Assembly (NCBI RefSeq): GCF_011752045.1
Contig: NZ_JAAKXW010000003.1
Location: 124,001 to 188,000, forward strand
Source of the DNA: Microbacterium hydrocarbonoxydans
GTDB taxonomy: Bacteria; Actinomycetota; Actinomycetes; Actinomycetales; Microbacteriaceae
Reading direction: 5' to 3'
Length of the DNA stretch: 64,000 nt
Numbering within the stretch: position 1 is the first letter of the stretch; each line of letters begins with the position of its first letter. The notes under the pieces are model-generated. The model ran no database searches. It saw only the letters and a program-made list of their open reading frames with translations, and was not told where the DNA came from. Below, piece by piece: positions 25,501-33,473 of this stretch. Made by a program: the position numbers and the translations under genes.

Positions 25501-27347
25501 CGGAGCTGCTGGAAGCGGTCGAGCACCCGGCCGGTGCCGAGGTCGGCCTGCTGGTTGATGTAATACGACTGGTCGAGCCAGTTCCAGCCCGGCTTGTAGG
25601 GGGCGGCGCCGTCAATGATGGCGGTGTCGAACGCGTTCGCCTGCGGGTACATCTCGGTGGCGTTCACGTGCACGCTCATGTCGGCGTTGAGCTTCGCGCC
25701 CTCCTCGACGAGGTTGTTCAGGTCAGCGACTCCGCCGGCGCGCTCGTTGTGGTTCCCGCCGTAGTCGGTGTTCGCGGAGTCGTGGCCCTCGCTGCCGAAG
25801 CCCTTGTTGAGCACCCACTGGCCGAGACCGTCGGTCTGGTTCGCGATGCGCTTGGTGTTGTCGAGGGTGAGGTCGAAGTAGTTCGTCGCGCTGGAGGCGA
25901 AGTTGAACGGGATGCGGCTGACGACACGATCAGCCACACGGTCGGCACCGAGCCGGTCGGGCTCGACCTCGCGGTAGCGGATCGCCGCGTCCTGCCAGTC
26001 CACGGCGTCGTCGTCGTTGCGGTCGGCGGTGAGCAGCACCGTGACCTTCGGCAGCTCGTACGTCGTGACGCGGCTGTCGACCGCCGTCGTCGGGTGGATC
26101 AGCCAGGTGCTGGACCCGATCTCGGCGGTGCGGCCATCCGCTTCGGTCACGCGCGTGGTGAGCCGGGTGTTCCACGATGCCGTGCCACCGGAGGCCTGCG
26201 TGGTGGCGTTGCTGATGACGCTGCCGGAGAGAGTCCCGTCGCCGAGGAACGCGAAGGCCGCGCCCTTCTGGCCCGTCGGCGTCGTCGCCGAGAGGGCGAT
26301 GTGCTCATCGGCGTTCGTGGTGCTGTTCGGGCTGATCACCGTGCGGTCGAGGACCGCGCCGTCGCCCGTGGCGGAGAGGAAGGCGTTGTCGGGCAGTCCG
26401 AGCGTGGTGACGGTGGCACCGCCCTCGACGCCGGTCACCTCGAAGACGACGGTGCCGTCGTCGGAGACGCGGATGCTGCTGCGCACGGTCACGTCGATGC
26501 CGGTCAGGCGCGAGACGTACTCGATGCCGGCATCCGTCGCCGTCGACGTGGTCTCGGCTGCGTAGGAGGTGCCGTTCACTGCCCACTTGCCGCCGGCGGC
26601 GCGCTGACCGCCGAGCTCGGCGTCGCCGACCGCGTAGCCGAGGACCTTCGGGAAGCCCTTCGCCACGGTGACGATCGTGCCGCCGTTCGCGAGCTGCACG
26701 GTCTCGCCGGCGGGCGGGGTGCCGGGATCCGTGGTGATCGGCGGCAGCGCCTCATCGGAGAGGACCTCGAGTTCGCCCGCCCCGCCGCCGCTGGTCCCCT
26801 GCGCGTCGAGGATGAGGAGGGCGACGAAGCGGCCGTCCTTCGGCGTGGTCAGCGTGATGCGCTGCTTCTCGTCGTTGGCGGTCGGCGCGTGCAGCGTCGC
26901 GGTGCCCGCGGACGTGCCCCAGCCGCCGTCGGCGGGCGAGGTGCGCGCGACGTCGGCGTCGTCGGTCACATAGACGGCCACGTTCTTCGCGGCGATGCTC
27001 TGCCCCTTCTTGACCGAGTAGTCGAGGGCCGCGACGGAGATCGGCCGCTGCAGATCGACGACGATCCAGTGCGGGAACGGCGCGCCCTCGCTGTACCGAG
27101 AGACCCACTGCGTGGCGAAGTCGCCGTCGAAGGCGCCGAGCGCGGTGCCGTCGAGCGAGGGAGGCGCCGGATAGGGGTCAGCTTCGCTCGACACCGCGTG
27201 CAGGCGGTAGTCGGTCTTCGGAACGGGGATCAGATCGGCGGCCTGCGCCGGCGCGGTCTGTGCGGCGACACCGCCGAACACGAGCGCCGTCGTCAGCAGC
27301 GTGCTGACCGTGCGCCCCGCGCGGGGTGATCGGGAAGGGTTCGACAC
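22566..27347 (-). CDS. Secreted endo-alpha-N-acetylgalactosaminidase (GH101) with carbohydrate-binding domains
   Basis: 1593 residues. A signal peptide (TLLTTALVFGGVAAQTAPAQA region) is followed by an F5/8-type (CBM32-like) galactose-binding domain at about 40-195, a beta-sandwich, the GH101 barrel, and further galactose-binding modules, one near 1385-1520. Asp626 in IDVYYSNGW and Glu652 in VATEWGD align with the nucleophile and acid/base of characterised GH101 enzymes. The family releases the core-1 disaccharide Gal-beta-1,3-GalNAc from Ser/Thr of mucin-type glycoproteins. The GTG at 27347 was chosen because GAGAGG precedes it and the signal peptide then has normal length. No sortase motif is visible, so it is probably released. 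The promoter shares an operator half with the GH35 gene. Confidence 0.9.
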   Translation of the reverse strand: MSNPSRSPRAGRTVSTLLTTALVFGGVAAQTAPAQAADLIPVPKTDYRLHAVSSEADPYPAPPSLDGTALGAFDGDFATQWVSRYSEGAPFPHWIVVDLQRPISVAALDYSVKKGQSIAAKNVAVYVTDDADVARTSPADGGWGTSAGTATLHAPTANDEKQRITLTTPKDGRFVALLILDAQGTSGGGAGELEVLSDEALPPITTDPGTPPAGETVQLANGGTIVTVAKGFPKVLGYAVGDAELGGQRAAGGKWAVNGTSYAAETTSTATDAGIEYVSRLTGIDVTVRSSIRVSDDGTVVFEVTGVEGGATVTTLGLPDNAFLSATGDGAVLDRTVISPNSTTNADEHIALSATTPTGQKGAAFAFLGDGTLSGSVISNATTQASGGTASWNTRLTTRVTEADGRTAEIGSSTWLIHPTTAVDSRVTTYELPKVTVLLTADRNDDDAVDWQDAAIRYREVEPDRLGADRVADRVVSRIPFNFASSATNYFDLTLDNTKRIANQTDGLGQWVLNKGFGSEGHDSANTDYGGNHNERAGGVADLNNLVEEGAKLNADMSVHVNATEMYPQANAFDTAIIDGAAPYKPGWNWLDQSYYINQQADLGTGRVLDRFQQLRDEVPGLSGVYIDVYYSNGWVAEELADELNGMGLEVATEWGDKFVDNAVWAHWPNDLAYGGATNKGINSTMVRFIQNGQADVWNDDALLGQQRLVDAEGWVGNRNWDGFIGNIWNQSLPTKFIQHFDLLSYEAGKTATLTDDVTISMDGDTRVITMGGATVLRGDSYLLPWQSLASNADAGSPVDADKMYFYSASGGEKTFELTAAFAGSTAFDVFELGDQGRSKVGTADAVDGRLTLTGDAGVAYVVVPQEGEQRAAVEYHDAGLDDPGFNAGSLDAWNPTGDVTLARTDEGTAKNDSRGDNIAVLGAEKSSISQTVTGLTPGTRYSFSAQVQIDPTATRDVTIAVDTGEGTSARTWSLSPTYNYMRADSKAGQFYQRGSASFVAPASGEVTVSIAAAAGDAKVRVDNARVMEDTTSPTAEGTVYSNDFEGNQAGWGPFVKGDANGIDDPRTSISRRHDPYTSSDWRNTARPFAAGYPLAGLAVDSTLNGEHSLMSHSENNGVVYRTDPTLVALEPGHTYRIGFQYQAGAAGAYRWLTGTDKVAGGEVSSTTLSRTDIPQALETTAFSQDVTVGCGDYTWVGLERVGGPDVDFVLDDFTVTDLGPTEGGTPCATVAGEAAVLSPGAQATFTTTFTNSEDIAVENVGVQLELPEGYTVEVADGSSNLFGEVATGESVETTWLLTAPADAAGATVGIGISATYLADCDVRTVETVQQASVASRSRIPNSQITASANSEETEGEDGRAVNMLDGDATTFWHSLWSTAGATSYPHVVTLDLGANAQVDGVGYLSRGDVQNGPIKAYTVAVSTDGTTYTDVASGEWLKAPGGFQDVSFTEVEARYIRITALSSVSGTQFAAIAELAVYGSSTPQEGHAPETRPADDLDACNPATDPQLSLDAKSARAGGTVDAELTGFGPRSTVSILLDGAKFAEVQVDADGALRTTLRIPADAAPGASEITVANAKGETLASAPLKVKKAK

Positions 27348-27420
27348 GTCTTGCCTCTCGAGCGGTGCGATGCCCCGGTGCGCTCCGTTGCGTCGCAGGT
27401 GGATCACCGGCGGTCGCCGA

Positions 27421-27463
27421 TGTTTGCGCAATCACTCTAGATCCGCAAGCGCTCGCTTTACAA
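27421..27463 (-). promoter_or_regulatory. GH101 promoter with LacI-type operator
   Basis: On the minus strand TTGTAA (27463-27458) and TAGAGT (27439-27434) are 18 bases apart. They are followed by TGATTGCGCAAACA (27434-27421), which matches 11 of 14 bases of the site in front of the GH35 gene (TGTGAGCGCAAACA). A second imperfect CG-centred palindrome, GCAAGCGCTCGC at 27445-27456, lies in the spacer. Confidence 0.6.
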
Positions 27464-27579
27464 GAGTCTGAGTACAGATATCGCTAACATCTGTCGCTCG
27501 GCATCGACGCGGCGCACCGTGCGCTCGGAGAGGCGCGTGCGCGAGAGCACGGCGCACGCCGGGAGGACGACGCGCGCTC

Positions 27580-27610
27580 GGGAGGAGGATTCCCGCGGAA
27601 ACCTCCTCCC
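27580..27610 (-). terminator. Hairpin terminator of the GH35 gene
   Basis: GGGAGGAGG and CCTCCTCCC enclose a nested TTCC-CGC-GGAA, giving a 13-bp stem with one A-A mismatch and a three-base loop, about 40 bases past the GH35 stop. Confidence 0.65.
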
Positions 27611-27651
27611 CTGTGCGTGAGCTCCTCCCGAAGGGAGCACTCGGCCCGGGC

Positions 27652-29538
27652 TCAGGACCCGATGAACTCCTCGGTCGCACCGAACGACGGCTCCTCCCGG
27701 ATCTCGACGCGCGCGCCGAGTCCGTCGACGTCGAGCACGACGACCTCGTTGCCTCCCGCACGCCAGAGCGGTGCCGGGGCGTAGAGGGTCTGCTGGGGCC
27801 CGACCTCCCAGTAGCGCCCGAGGAGGAAGCCGTTCAGCCACACCATGCCCTTGCGGCCACCGGGGAAGGCGAGCCACGCGTCGAGCGGTTCGGCGACGTC
27901 GAGACTCGCGACCGCCACCCCGTCAGTGCGCGCGGCATCCGCGCCGACCTCCAGAGCGGCGCCTGCGTCGGCCTCAGAAACGGCATCCGCGCCGGCCTCG
28001 GAAGCGGCAACGGCACCCGGATGCTCCGGAGCATCCTGCGGGACGATGCGATGGGTCCATCCGTGCACGAGGCGACGGCCGATCCGCACGCCGTGCATGA
28101 TGCCCTTGCCCTCACCCGTGCGGGCCCCGTAGTTGATGCGGCCGAGACTCTCGACGACGATCGTCAGCCGCGCCCGGCCGGAGCCAGGGAGCGCGACGGA
28201 CCTCTCACCGTCGCGCTCGAGCACGCCGATCCGCTCGTCATCGAGGAACACGGTGGCGCGATCGTGCAACCCGTCGATCGTGAGCTCCGAGCCCGGGGCG
28301 AAGGCGATGCCGGCTTCGTAGACCACCAGGCCGTCCTCGGCGCCGAGCTCCTCGAAGGTCTGCGGGAGCGGGGTCGGGGCCCCGGCATCCGCAAGCGACC
28401 GGACGTGATCGAGCAGGGAGACGACCGGCACCAGAGCGGCGGATGCCGCGCGCTGGCGCCGCGGCGCCGCCGGCGCCTCAGGCAGCTCGCCCTCGTGGAA
28501 CGGGGCGAACAGCGCGCGGAGGGTGTGGAACTTGTCGTTCAGCGTGCCGTCCTCGCCGATCGGCGCGTCCGAGTCGTAACTGGTGACCGTCGGCTGCAGC
28601 ACGCGGTCGTGATTGGCGCCGTTCCACAGGCCGAAGTTCGTGCCGCCGTGCGCCATGTACATGCTCACCGATCCGCCGGCATCCAGCAGCTCGGCGACCG
28701 TCCCGCCCATGCTCGCTGCTGAGCGGACGTGATGCTGCTCGCCCCAGTGGTCGAACCAGCCGCCCCACAGCTCGCTGCACATGAGCGCCTCGCCCTCGCG
28801 GCGCAGCCCGGCGGCCGCCGCGACCCCGGTGCCGAACGTGAAGGTGGTCATCGCCCCGGGCACACTGCCGTGGGCGACCATGTCGGCCGTGGTGCCGTCG
28901 GCGGTGGTGAGCATCTCCACGATGCCGCGCGCCCGCAGTCCGTCGCGCAGGTGCGCCAGATAGCCGGGATCGCTGCCGAAGGAGCCGTACTCGTTCTCGA
29001 CCTGCACGGCGACGATGGGGCCGCCGTGCGCGGCCTGCAGGGGGGCGAGCCGCGGGATCAGCTCGTCGTACCAGGCGTCGACCGCGGCGAGGAAGCCGGC
29101 ATCGGACGTTCGCAGCGCCCGCGCGCGGCCGGACAGCCAGAACGGGATGCCGCCGTTCGACCACTCCGCGCAGATGTACGGACTCGGGCGCAAGAACACG
29201 TCGAGACCGACCTCTCCCGCGATGCGGATGAACCGCTCGACGTCGCGCCAGCCGTCGAAGCGCGCGTCGCCCTCGACGCGCTCGTGGAAGTTCCAGGCGA
29301 TGTAGGTGTCGACCGTGTTCGCCCCCATCGCGGCGAGGCGGCGGAGGCGGTCCTCCCACTGATCAGGATGCACGCGGAAGTAGTGCACCGCTCCGGAGAG
29401 CATGCGGTGCGGCCGTCCCCGGCGGAGGATCTCGCCGTCGCGCCAGCTGAGCGCGGGGGTGCCGTCCGCCTCTGTCGAGGAGTCGAGGGCGGTGACGGCG
29501 CCGTGGCGCCCTGCGGCCGAGGCGAGAAGGTCGGACAT
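27652..29538 (-). CDS. Beta-galactosidase, GH35
   Basis: 628 residues without a signal peptide, so cytoplasmic. Residues 1-350 form the GH35 catalytic barrel (FRVHPDQWEDRLRRLAAMG near the start). Acid/base Glu183 in QVENEYGSFG and nucleophile Glu256 in CSELWGGWFDHWG are intact. C-terminal jelly-roll domains follow. At about residues 508-536 an Ala/Asp/Glu-rich insertion is built from imperfect DNA repeats. GH35 enzymes split terminal beta-1,3 or beta-1,4 galactose, which fits hydrolysis of imported Gal-beta-1,3-GalNAc released by the GH101 enzyme. The ATG at 29538 has GGGAG upstream. It is divergent from a LacI gene with an operator between them. Confidence 0.92.
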   Translation of the reverse strand: MSDLLASAAGRHGAVTALDSSTEADGTPALSWRDGEILRRGRPHRMLSGAVHYFRVHPDQWEDRLRRLAAMGANTVDTYIAWNFHERVEGDARFDGWRDVERFIRIAGEVGLDVFLRPSPYICAEWSNGGIPFWLSGRARALRTSDAGFLAAVDAWYDELIPRLAPLQAAHGGPIVAVQVENEYGSFGSDPGYLAHLRDGLRARGIVEMLTTADGTTADMVAHGSVPGAMTTFTFGTGVAAAAGLRREGEALMCSELWGGWFDHWGEQHHVRSAASMGGTVAELLDAGGSVSMYMAHGGTNFGLWNGANHDRVLQPTVTSYDSDAPIGEDGTLNDKFHTLRALFAPFHEGELPEAPAAPRRQRAASAALVPVVSLLDHVRSLADAGAPTPLPQTFEELGAEDGLVVYEAGIAFAPGSELTIDGLHDRATVFLDDERIGVLERDGERSVALPGSGRARLTIVVESLGRINYGARTGEGKGIMHGVRIGRRLVHGWTHRIVPQDAPEHPGAVAASEAGADAVSEADAGAALEVGADAARTDGVAVASLDVAEPLDAWLAFPGGRKGMVWLNGFLLGRYWEVGPQQTLYAPAPLWRAGGNEVVVLDVDGLGARVEIREEPSFGATEEFIGS

Positions 29539-29555
29539 GGTGCTCCCTGGGTCAA

Positions 29556-29573
29556 TGTTTGCGCTCACATTAT
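29556..29573 (-). promoter_or_regulatory. LacI-type operator and -10 box of the GH35 gene
   Basis: On the minus strand GATAAT (29573-29568) is overlapped by TGTGAGCGCAAACA (29569-29556), a palindrome-like site centred on GCGC. It lies between the divergent GH35 and LacI genes and is related to the operator at 27421. Confidence 0.65.
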
Positions 29574-29620
29574 CGCACCCCGACCGGGCGCGATCGCCCG
29601 GAGATCGATCAGACGATCGC

Positions 29621-29626
29621 TACCAT
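29621..29626 (+). promoter_or_regulatory. Probable -10 box for a leaderless LacI transcript
   Basis: TACCAT is followed by exactly six bases and then the ATG at 29633. No Shine-Dalgarno is present between them. Confidence 0.5.
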
Positions 29627-29632
29627 TGACCC

Positions 29633-30664
29633 ATGTCACCTCGTCGCCCCCGGGAGGACCGGGCCCCGAGCCAGGTCGATGTCGCCAAACTCGCCGGAGT
29701 GTCGACGCAGACCGTGTCTCGCGTGATGTCCGGGCAGGGCAACGTCCGCGCCGACACCGCGCGCAGGGTCCTCGCCGCCGTCGACGAACTCGGCTACCGG
29801 GTGCACGCGGCCGCTGCCTCGCTGGCGTCGGGCCGCACCCGCCAGCTCGGGGTGATCGTCGTGTCCACCGACCGGTACTCCTCCGCCGCCCTCGGCGTCG
29901 GCATCCAGCAGACCGCCGCGGCCAACGGCTACACGGTGTCGACCGCCGCCGTGGCCGATCACGCCTCGGTCGACGCGTTCCTCGAGGCCTTCGACCGTCT
30001 CGAGCGGCAGGGCGCGGAGGGGATCATCCTCGGCGTCCCCATCGAACTGGAGAGTCCGGCCCTGCGGGCCCGCACCGAGCGCACGCCCGCGACGCGCAGC
30101 GAGCGGATCTCGCTCGATCAGGATGCCGCACTCGTCGTCGATCAGGCCGCGATCGCCCGGCTCGCGGTCGAGCACCTGCTCGGCCTCGGCCACGAGACGG
30201 TCTGGCATGTCTCCGGCGACGTCTACTGGACGGAGACCCGTCAGCGCAGCGAGGCGTGGGAGCAGACGCTCCGCGATCACGGCATCACCCCTCCCCCCGT
30301 CATCCCCGCCGACTGGACGCCGGAGTCCGGGTACCGCGCGGGGCGCACCATCGCCGCGATCCCCGACGCCACGGCCGTCTTCGTCAGCAGCGACGAGATG
30401 GCGTTCGGGCTCATCCGCGCCCTCCACGAGGCCGGCCGCAGCGTTCCCGAGGACGTGTCGGTCGTGAGCGTCGACGACATCGCCCTCGCCGCCTACGCCT
30501 CCCCGGCGCTCACCACCGTCCGCCAGCCCTTCGAGGACATGGGCCGCGCCGCCGCGCTGCGGCTGATCGCCCAGATCGAGGGGCACGAGGCGATCGGCGA
30601 GATGCCGTCGACCGACCCGCAGCTGATCATCCGCTCCTCCACGGCTCCGCCGCGCGAGCGCTGA
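29633..30664 (+). CDS. LacI family transcriptional regulator (probable regulator of the GH35/GH101 genes)
   Basis: 343 residues. The N-terminal helix-turn-helix is QVDVAKLAGVSTQTVSRVMSG at about 13-35, followed by the sugar-binding effector domain. It is transcribed away from the GH35 gene. Operators of related sequence in front of GH35 (29556-29569) and GH101 (27421-27434) make it the likely repressor of both, presumably released by galactose, GalNAc or the core-1 disaccharide. Its own transcript appears leaderless. Confidence 0.9.
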   Translation: MSPRRPREDRAPSQVDVAKLAGVSTQTVSRVMSGQGNVRADTARRVLAAVDELGYRVHAAAASLASGRTRQLGVIVVSTDRYSSAALGVGIQQTAAANGYTVSTAAVADHASVDAFLEAFDRLERQGAEGIILGVPIELESPALRARTERTPATRSERISLDQDAALVVDQAAIARLAVEHLLGLGHETVWHVSGDVYWTETRQRSEAWEQTLRDHGITPPPVIPADWTPESGYRAGRTIAAIPDATAVFVSSDEMAFGLIRALHEAGRSVPEDVSVVSVDDIALAAYASPALTTVRQPFEDMGRAAALRLIAQIEGHEAIGEMPSTDPQLIIRSSTAPPRER

Positions 30665-30673
30665 GCGAGGAGA

Positions 30674-31975
30674 TCACCAGCGCCCGTGCCGGCGCTCCCA
30701 CTCCTCTTCGACGGTGCTCCGGCGGCCTGCGACGTACCCGGCCGGGATCGCCGCCACCAGCACCGCGGCCAGCACGATCAGCGGGATCTGCCACGCGCCG
30801 GTCACCTCGTGCAGGAACCCGATCAGCAGCGGGAACACGGCGGCGAGACCGTAGCCGATGCTCTGCACGAAGCCGCTCAGCGCGACGGCGCTCTCCGACG
30901 TGCGGGCGCGGATGCTCAGCAGAACGAGGCTCAGCGGGAACATGATCGCGCTCAGGCCGAACAAGCCGACCCACAGCGGGAGCGCGATCGTGGGCGCGAA
31001 GAGGAGGCCGGCGAGGCCGAGCAGGCCGGCGACGACTCCGACGAAGAACAGGGGCCGGGTGGCCTGGAACCGCACGACGAGCACCGGCACGACGAGCGAG
31101 GCGGGCAGGCCGACCAGCGCGAACAGCGACAGCAGCAGGCCGGCGGCAGCCGGAGTGACCTCGCCGATGTCGACGAGCATGGTCGGCATCCAGGCGAAGG
31201 ACACGTACGCCATGGTCGACGAGGTGCCGAACACGCCGGCGATCGCCCACGCGAGGGGGATGCGCCGCAGCCGGCCGAAGATCCGCGGGTTGGCGGGCGA
31301 GGTCGTGATGGGTCCGGTCGCGAGCGACGCCGCATCCTGTCGTCCGTCCTCCTCCGGCTCCGGGGCGCGCAGCACCGGTGGCACGGCCGGTGCGGGCTGC
31401 GTGCGCTCCGCGAGGATGAGGGCGATCCAGGGCACCAGGGCGATCGCCGCGAACAGCCCCCAGAGGCCGAGCGAGACGCGCCAGCCGAGGGCGTCGGCGA
31501 CGGGGACGGCGACCATCGGCGGCAGGAAGGTGGAGATCGCCATGGTCGTCGAGTAGACCGTCATCATCAGGCCGAGACGATCCGGGAAGTACTTCTTGAC
31601 CAGCGGCGGGAGCAGCACGTTGCCGGAGCCCACCCCCGCGAACACGACGACCGTGGCCGCGAACAGCGTGATCGAGTCCACGGCGAAGCCGCGCAGCAGC
31701 AGTCCCGCCGTCATCAGCCCGATCGCGATGACCGCGACGCGCTCCAGCCCGAACCGGCGCTCGGCGAGCGGGGTGAGCAGGCCGAACACCGCGAAACAGA
31801 CGGGAGGCGCGGCGCCGATCAGCCCGACCACGACGGGTGAGACCGGGAAGTCCTCGGCGATGTGGTCGATGACCGGGGACAGCGAGGCGACGGCGGAGCG
31901 GAGCGAGAACGCGACCAGCACGATGCCGAGCAGGGCCAGCGCGCGTCCCTGCCACAGCGGCCGGACCGACGTCAC
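30674..31975 (-). CDS. MFS transporter, CynX/NimT-like
   Basis: 433 residues with about twelve membrane helices and a charged central loop after helix six (LRAPEPEEDGRQDAASL region). The pattern resembles the CynX/NimT group of small-molecule exporters or importers. The GTG at 31975 overlaps the purF stop by four bases (GTGA), so it is translationally coupled to purF. That position suggests a role linked to purine or nucleobase metabolism, for example export of a base or analogue, but this is inference. It converges with the LacI gene, with a gap of nine bases. Confidence 0.88.
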   Translation of the reverse strand: MTSVRPLWQGRALALLGIVLVAFSLRSAVASLSPVIDHIAEDFPVSPVVVGLIGAAPPVCFAVFGLLTPLAERRFGLERVAVIAIGLMTAGLLLRGFAVDSITLFAATVVVFAGVGSGNVLLPPLVKKYFPDRLGLMMTVYSTTMAISTFLPPMVAVPVADALGWRVSLGLWGLFAAIALVPWIALILAERTQPAPAVPPVLRAPEPEEDGRQDAASLATGPITTSPANPRIFGRLRRIPLAWAIAGVFGTSSTMAYVSFAWMPTMLVDIGEVTPAAAGLLLSLFALVGLPASLVVPVLVVRFQATRPLFFVGVVAGLLGLAGLLFAPTIALPLWVGLFGLSAIMFPLSLVLLSIRARTSESAVALSGFVQSIGYGLAAVFPLLIGFLHEVTGAWQIPLIVLAAVLVAAIPAGYVAGRRSTVEEEWERRHGRW

Positions 31976-33450
31976 GAGGTCTGCGACCCCTCGACCCACG
32001 CCAGGTACTCGTCGGTGACGGTGCCGGTGACGTAGCGGCCGTCGAAGCAGCTCATGTCGAGGTCGGTCATCGCCGTGCCCTCGGTGATCGCGGCCTTGAG
32101 GTCCTCGACCTCCTGGTACACGAGGTGGTCGCAGCCGAGCTCCTCGGCGATCTCCGGGATGGTCCGCCCGTGCGCGATCAGCTCGTGACGCGACGGCATG
32201 TTGATGCCGTAGACGTGCGGATGCCGCACCGGCGGCGCCGCGGAGGCGAAGGTCACCGACTTCGCACCGGCATCCCTCGCCATCTGGATGATCTGCTTCG
32301 AGGTCGTGCCGCGCACGATCGAGTCGTCGATGAGCAGGACGTTCTTGCCCTGGAACTCGGCCGACATCGCGTTGAGCTTCTGGCGCACGCTCTTCTTGCG
32401 CACCGCCTGGCCGGGCATGATGAAGGTGCGGCCGACGTAGCGGTTCTTGTAGAAGCCCTCGCGGTACTCGATGCCGAGCTTGCGGGCGACCTCCATCGCG
32501 GCGGGGCGCGAGGAGTCGGGGATCGGCATGACCACGTCGATCTTGTCCATCGGCACGTGCTTGGCGATGGTGTCGGCGAGCTTGTCGCCCATGCGCAGGC
32601 GCGACTCGTAGACGGAGATGCCGTTCATGATCGAGTCGGGGCGGGCGAGGTACACGTACTCGAAGGCGCACGGCGCGAGCGTGGTCTCGGCGGCGCACTG
32701 CTGCGAGAACAGCTGGCCGTCGTTGGTGATGAACACGGCTTCACCGGGCTCGATCTCGCGGACCACCTCGTAGTCGCCGTTCTCGAGCACGAGCGACTCG
32801 CTCGCGACGACCCACTCGTCGCCGGCCGCGGGGTCGCCGTTCTCGTCGCGGCCCTTGCGGTGGCCGAGGATCAGCGGGCGGATGCCGAAGGGATCGCGGA
32901 ACGCGAGCAGGCCGTAGCCGGCGATGACGGCGATCACCGCGTAGGCGCCCTCGATGCGCTGGTGCGTGCGGGCGACGGCCTCGAAGATGCGCTCCGGGTC
33001 GAGGTCGACCGTGGAGGTGGTCGCCTGCAGCTCGCCGGCGAGCACGTTGAGCAGCAGCTCGGTGTCGCTGGAGGAGTTGAGGTGACGGCGGTCGCGCTGC
33101 GCCATATCGGCGGTGAGCTCACGGGTGTTCGTGAGGTTGCCGTTGTGGATGAGGATGATGCCGTAGGGCGCGTTCACGTAGAACGGCTGCATCTCCTCCT
33201 CGCTCGACGCGGTGCCCTTGGTGGCGTAGCGGACGTGACCGAGGCCGACGTTGCCGAGGAGGGACCGCATGTCGCGGGTGCGGAACGCCTCGCGCACCAT
33301 CCCCTGCGCCTTCGCGTTGTGCATGACGCCGTTCGGCTCCGCGGTGGCGATGCCCGTGGCATCCTGACCGCGGTGCTGCAGCAGCAGGAGAGCGTCGTAG
33401 ATGTCCTGGTTGACCGGGGCCGTTCCGACCATTCCGACGATGCCGCACAT
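31972..33450 (-). CDS. purF: Amidophosphoribosyltransferase
   Basis: 492 residues, first committed step of purine synthesis: PRPP plus glutamine gives 5-phosphoribosylamine. The N-terminus MCGIVGMVG leaves Cys2 as the glutaminase nucleophile after Met removal, so no propeptide is predicted. The PRPP-binding loop is VLLIDDSIVRGTT near residue 370. The length and all family blocks are normal. It follows purM by 23 bases and overlaps an MFS gene downstream, forming a purM-purF-MFS operon. Confidence 0.97.
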   Translation of the reverse strand: MCGIVGMVGTAPVNQDIYDALLLLQHRGQDATGIATAEPNGVMHNAKAQGMVREAFRTRDMRSLLGNVGLGHVRYATKGTASSEEEMQPFYVNAPYGIILIHNGNLTNTRELTADMAQRDRRHLNSSSDTELLLNVLAGELQATTSTVDLDPERIFEAVARTHQRIEGAYAVIAVIAGYGLLAFRDPFGIRPLILGHRKGRDENGDPAAGDEWVVASESLVLENGDYEVVREIEPGEAVFITNDGQLFSQQCAAETTLAPCAFEYVYLARPDSIMNGISVYESRLRMGDKLADTIAKHVPMDKIDVVMPIPDSSRPAAMEVARKLGIEYREGFYKNRYVGRTFIMPGQAVRKKSVRQKLNAMSAEFQGKNVLLIDDSIVRGTTSKQIIQMARDAGAKSVTFASAAPPVRHPHVYGINMPSRHELIAHGRTIPEIAEELGCDHLVYQEVEDLKAAITEGTAMTDLDMSCFDGRYVTGTVTDEYLAWVEGSQTS

Positions 33451-33473
33451 GGAGTGTCTGCTTATCCGTTTCT

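Larger units (their letters stand above)
27348..27651. other. 304-base intergenic region between GH35 and GH101 genes
   Basis: No coding sequence is supported here. It contains the GH35 terminator (27580-27610) on one side and the GH101 promoter and operator (27421-27463) on the other. The two glycosidase genes can therefore be transcribed separately although they share a regulator-like site. Confidence 0.7.

Noticed and set aside
22560..27329. Very long open frame antisense to the GH101 gene, and similar long frames opposite purF, glgP, malQ and others
   Set aside because: They are by-products of GC-rich codon bias; their translations are Arg/Gly/Ala-rich with no family resemblance, while the opposite strand has clear domains.
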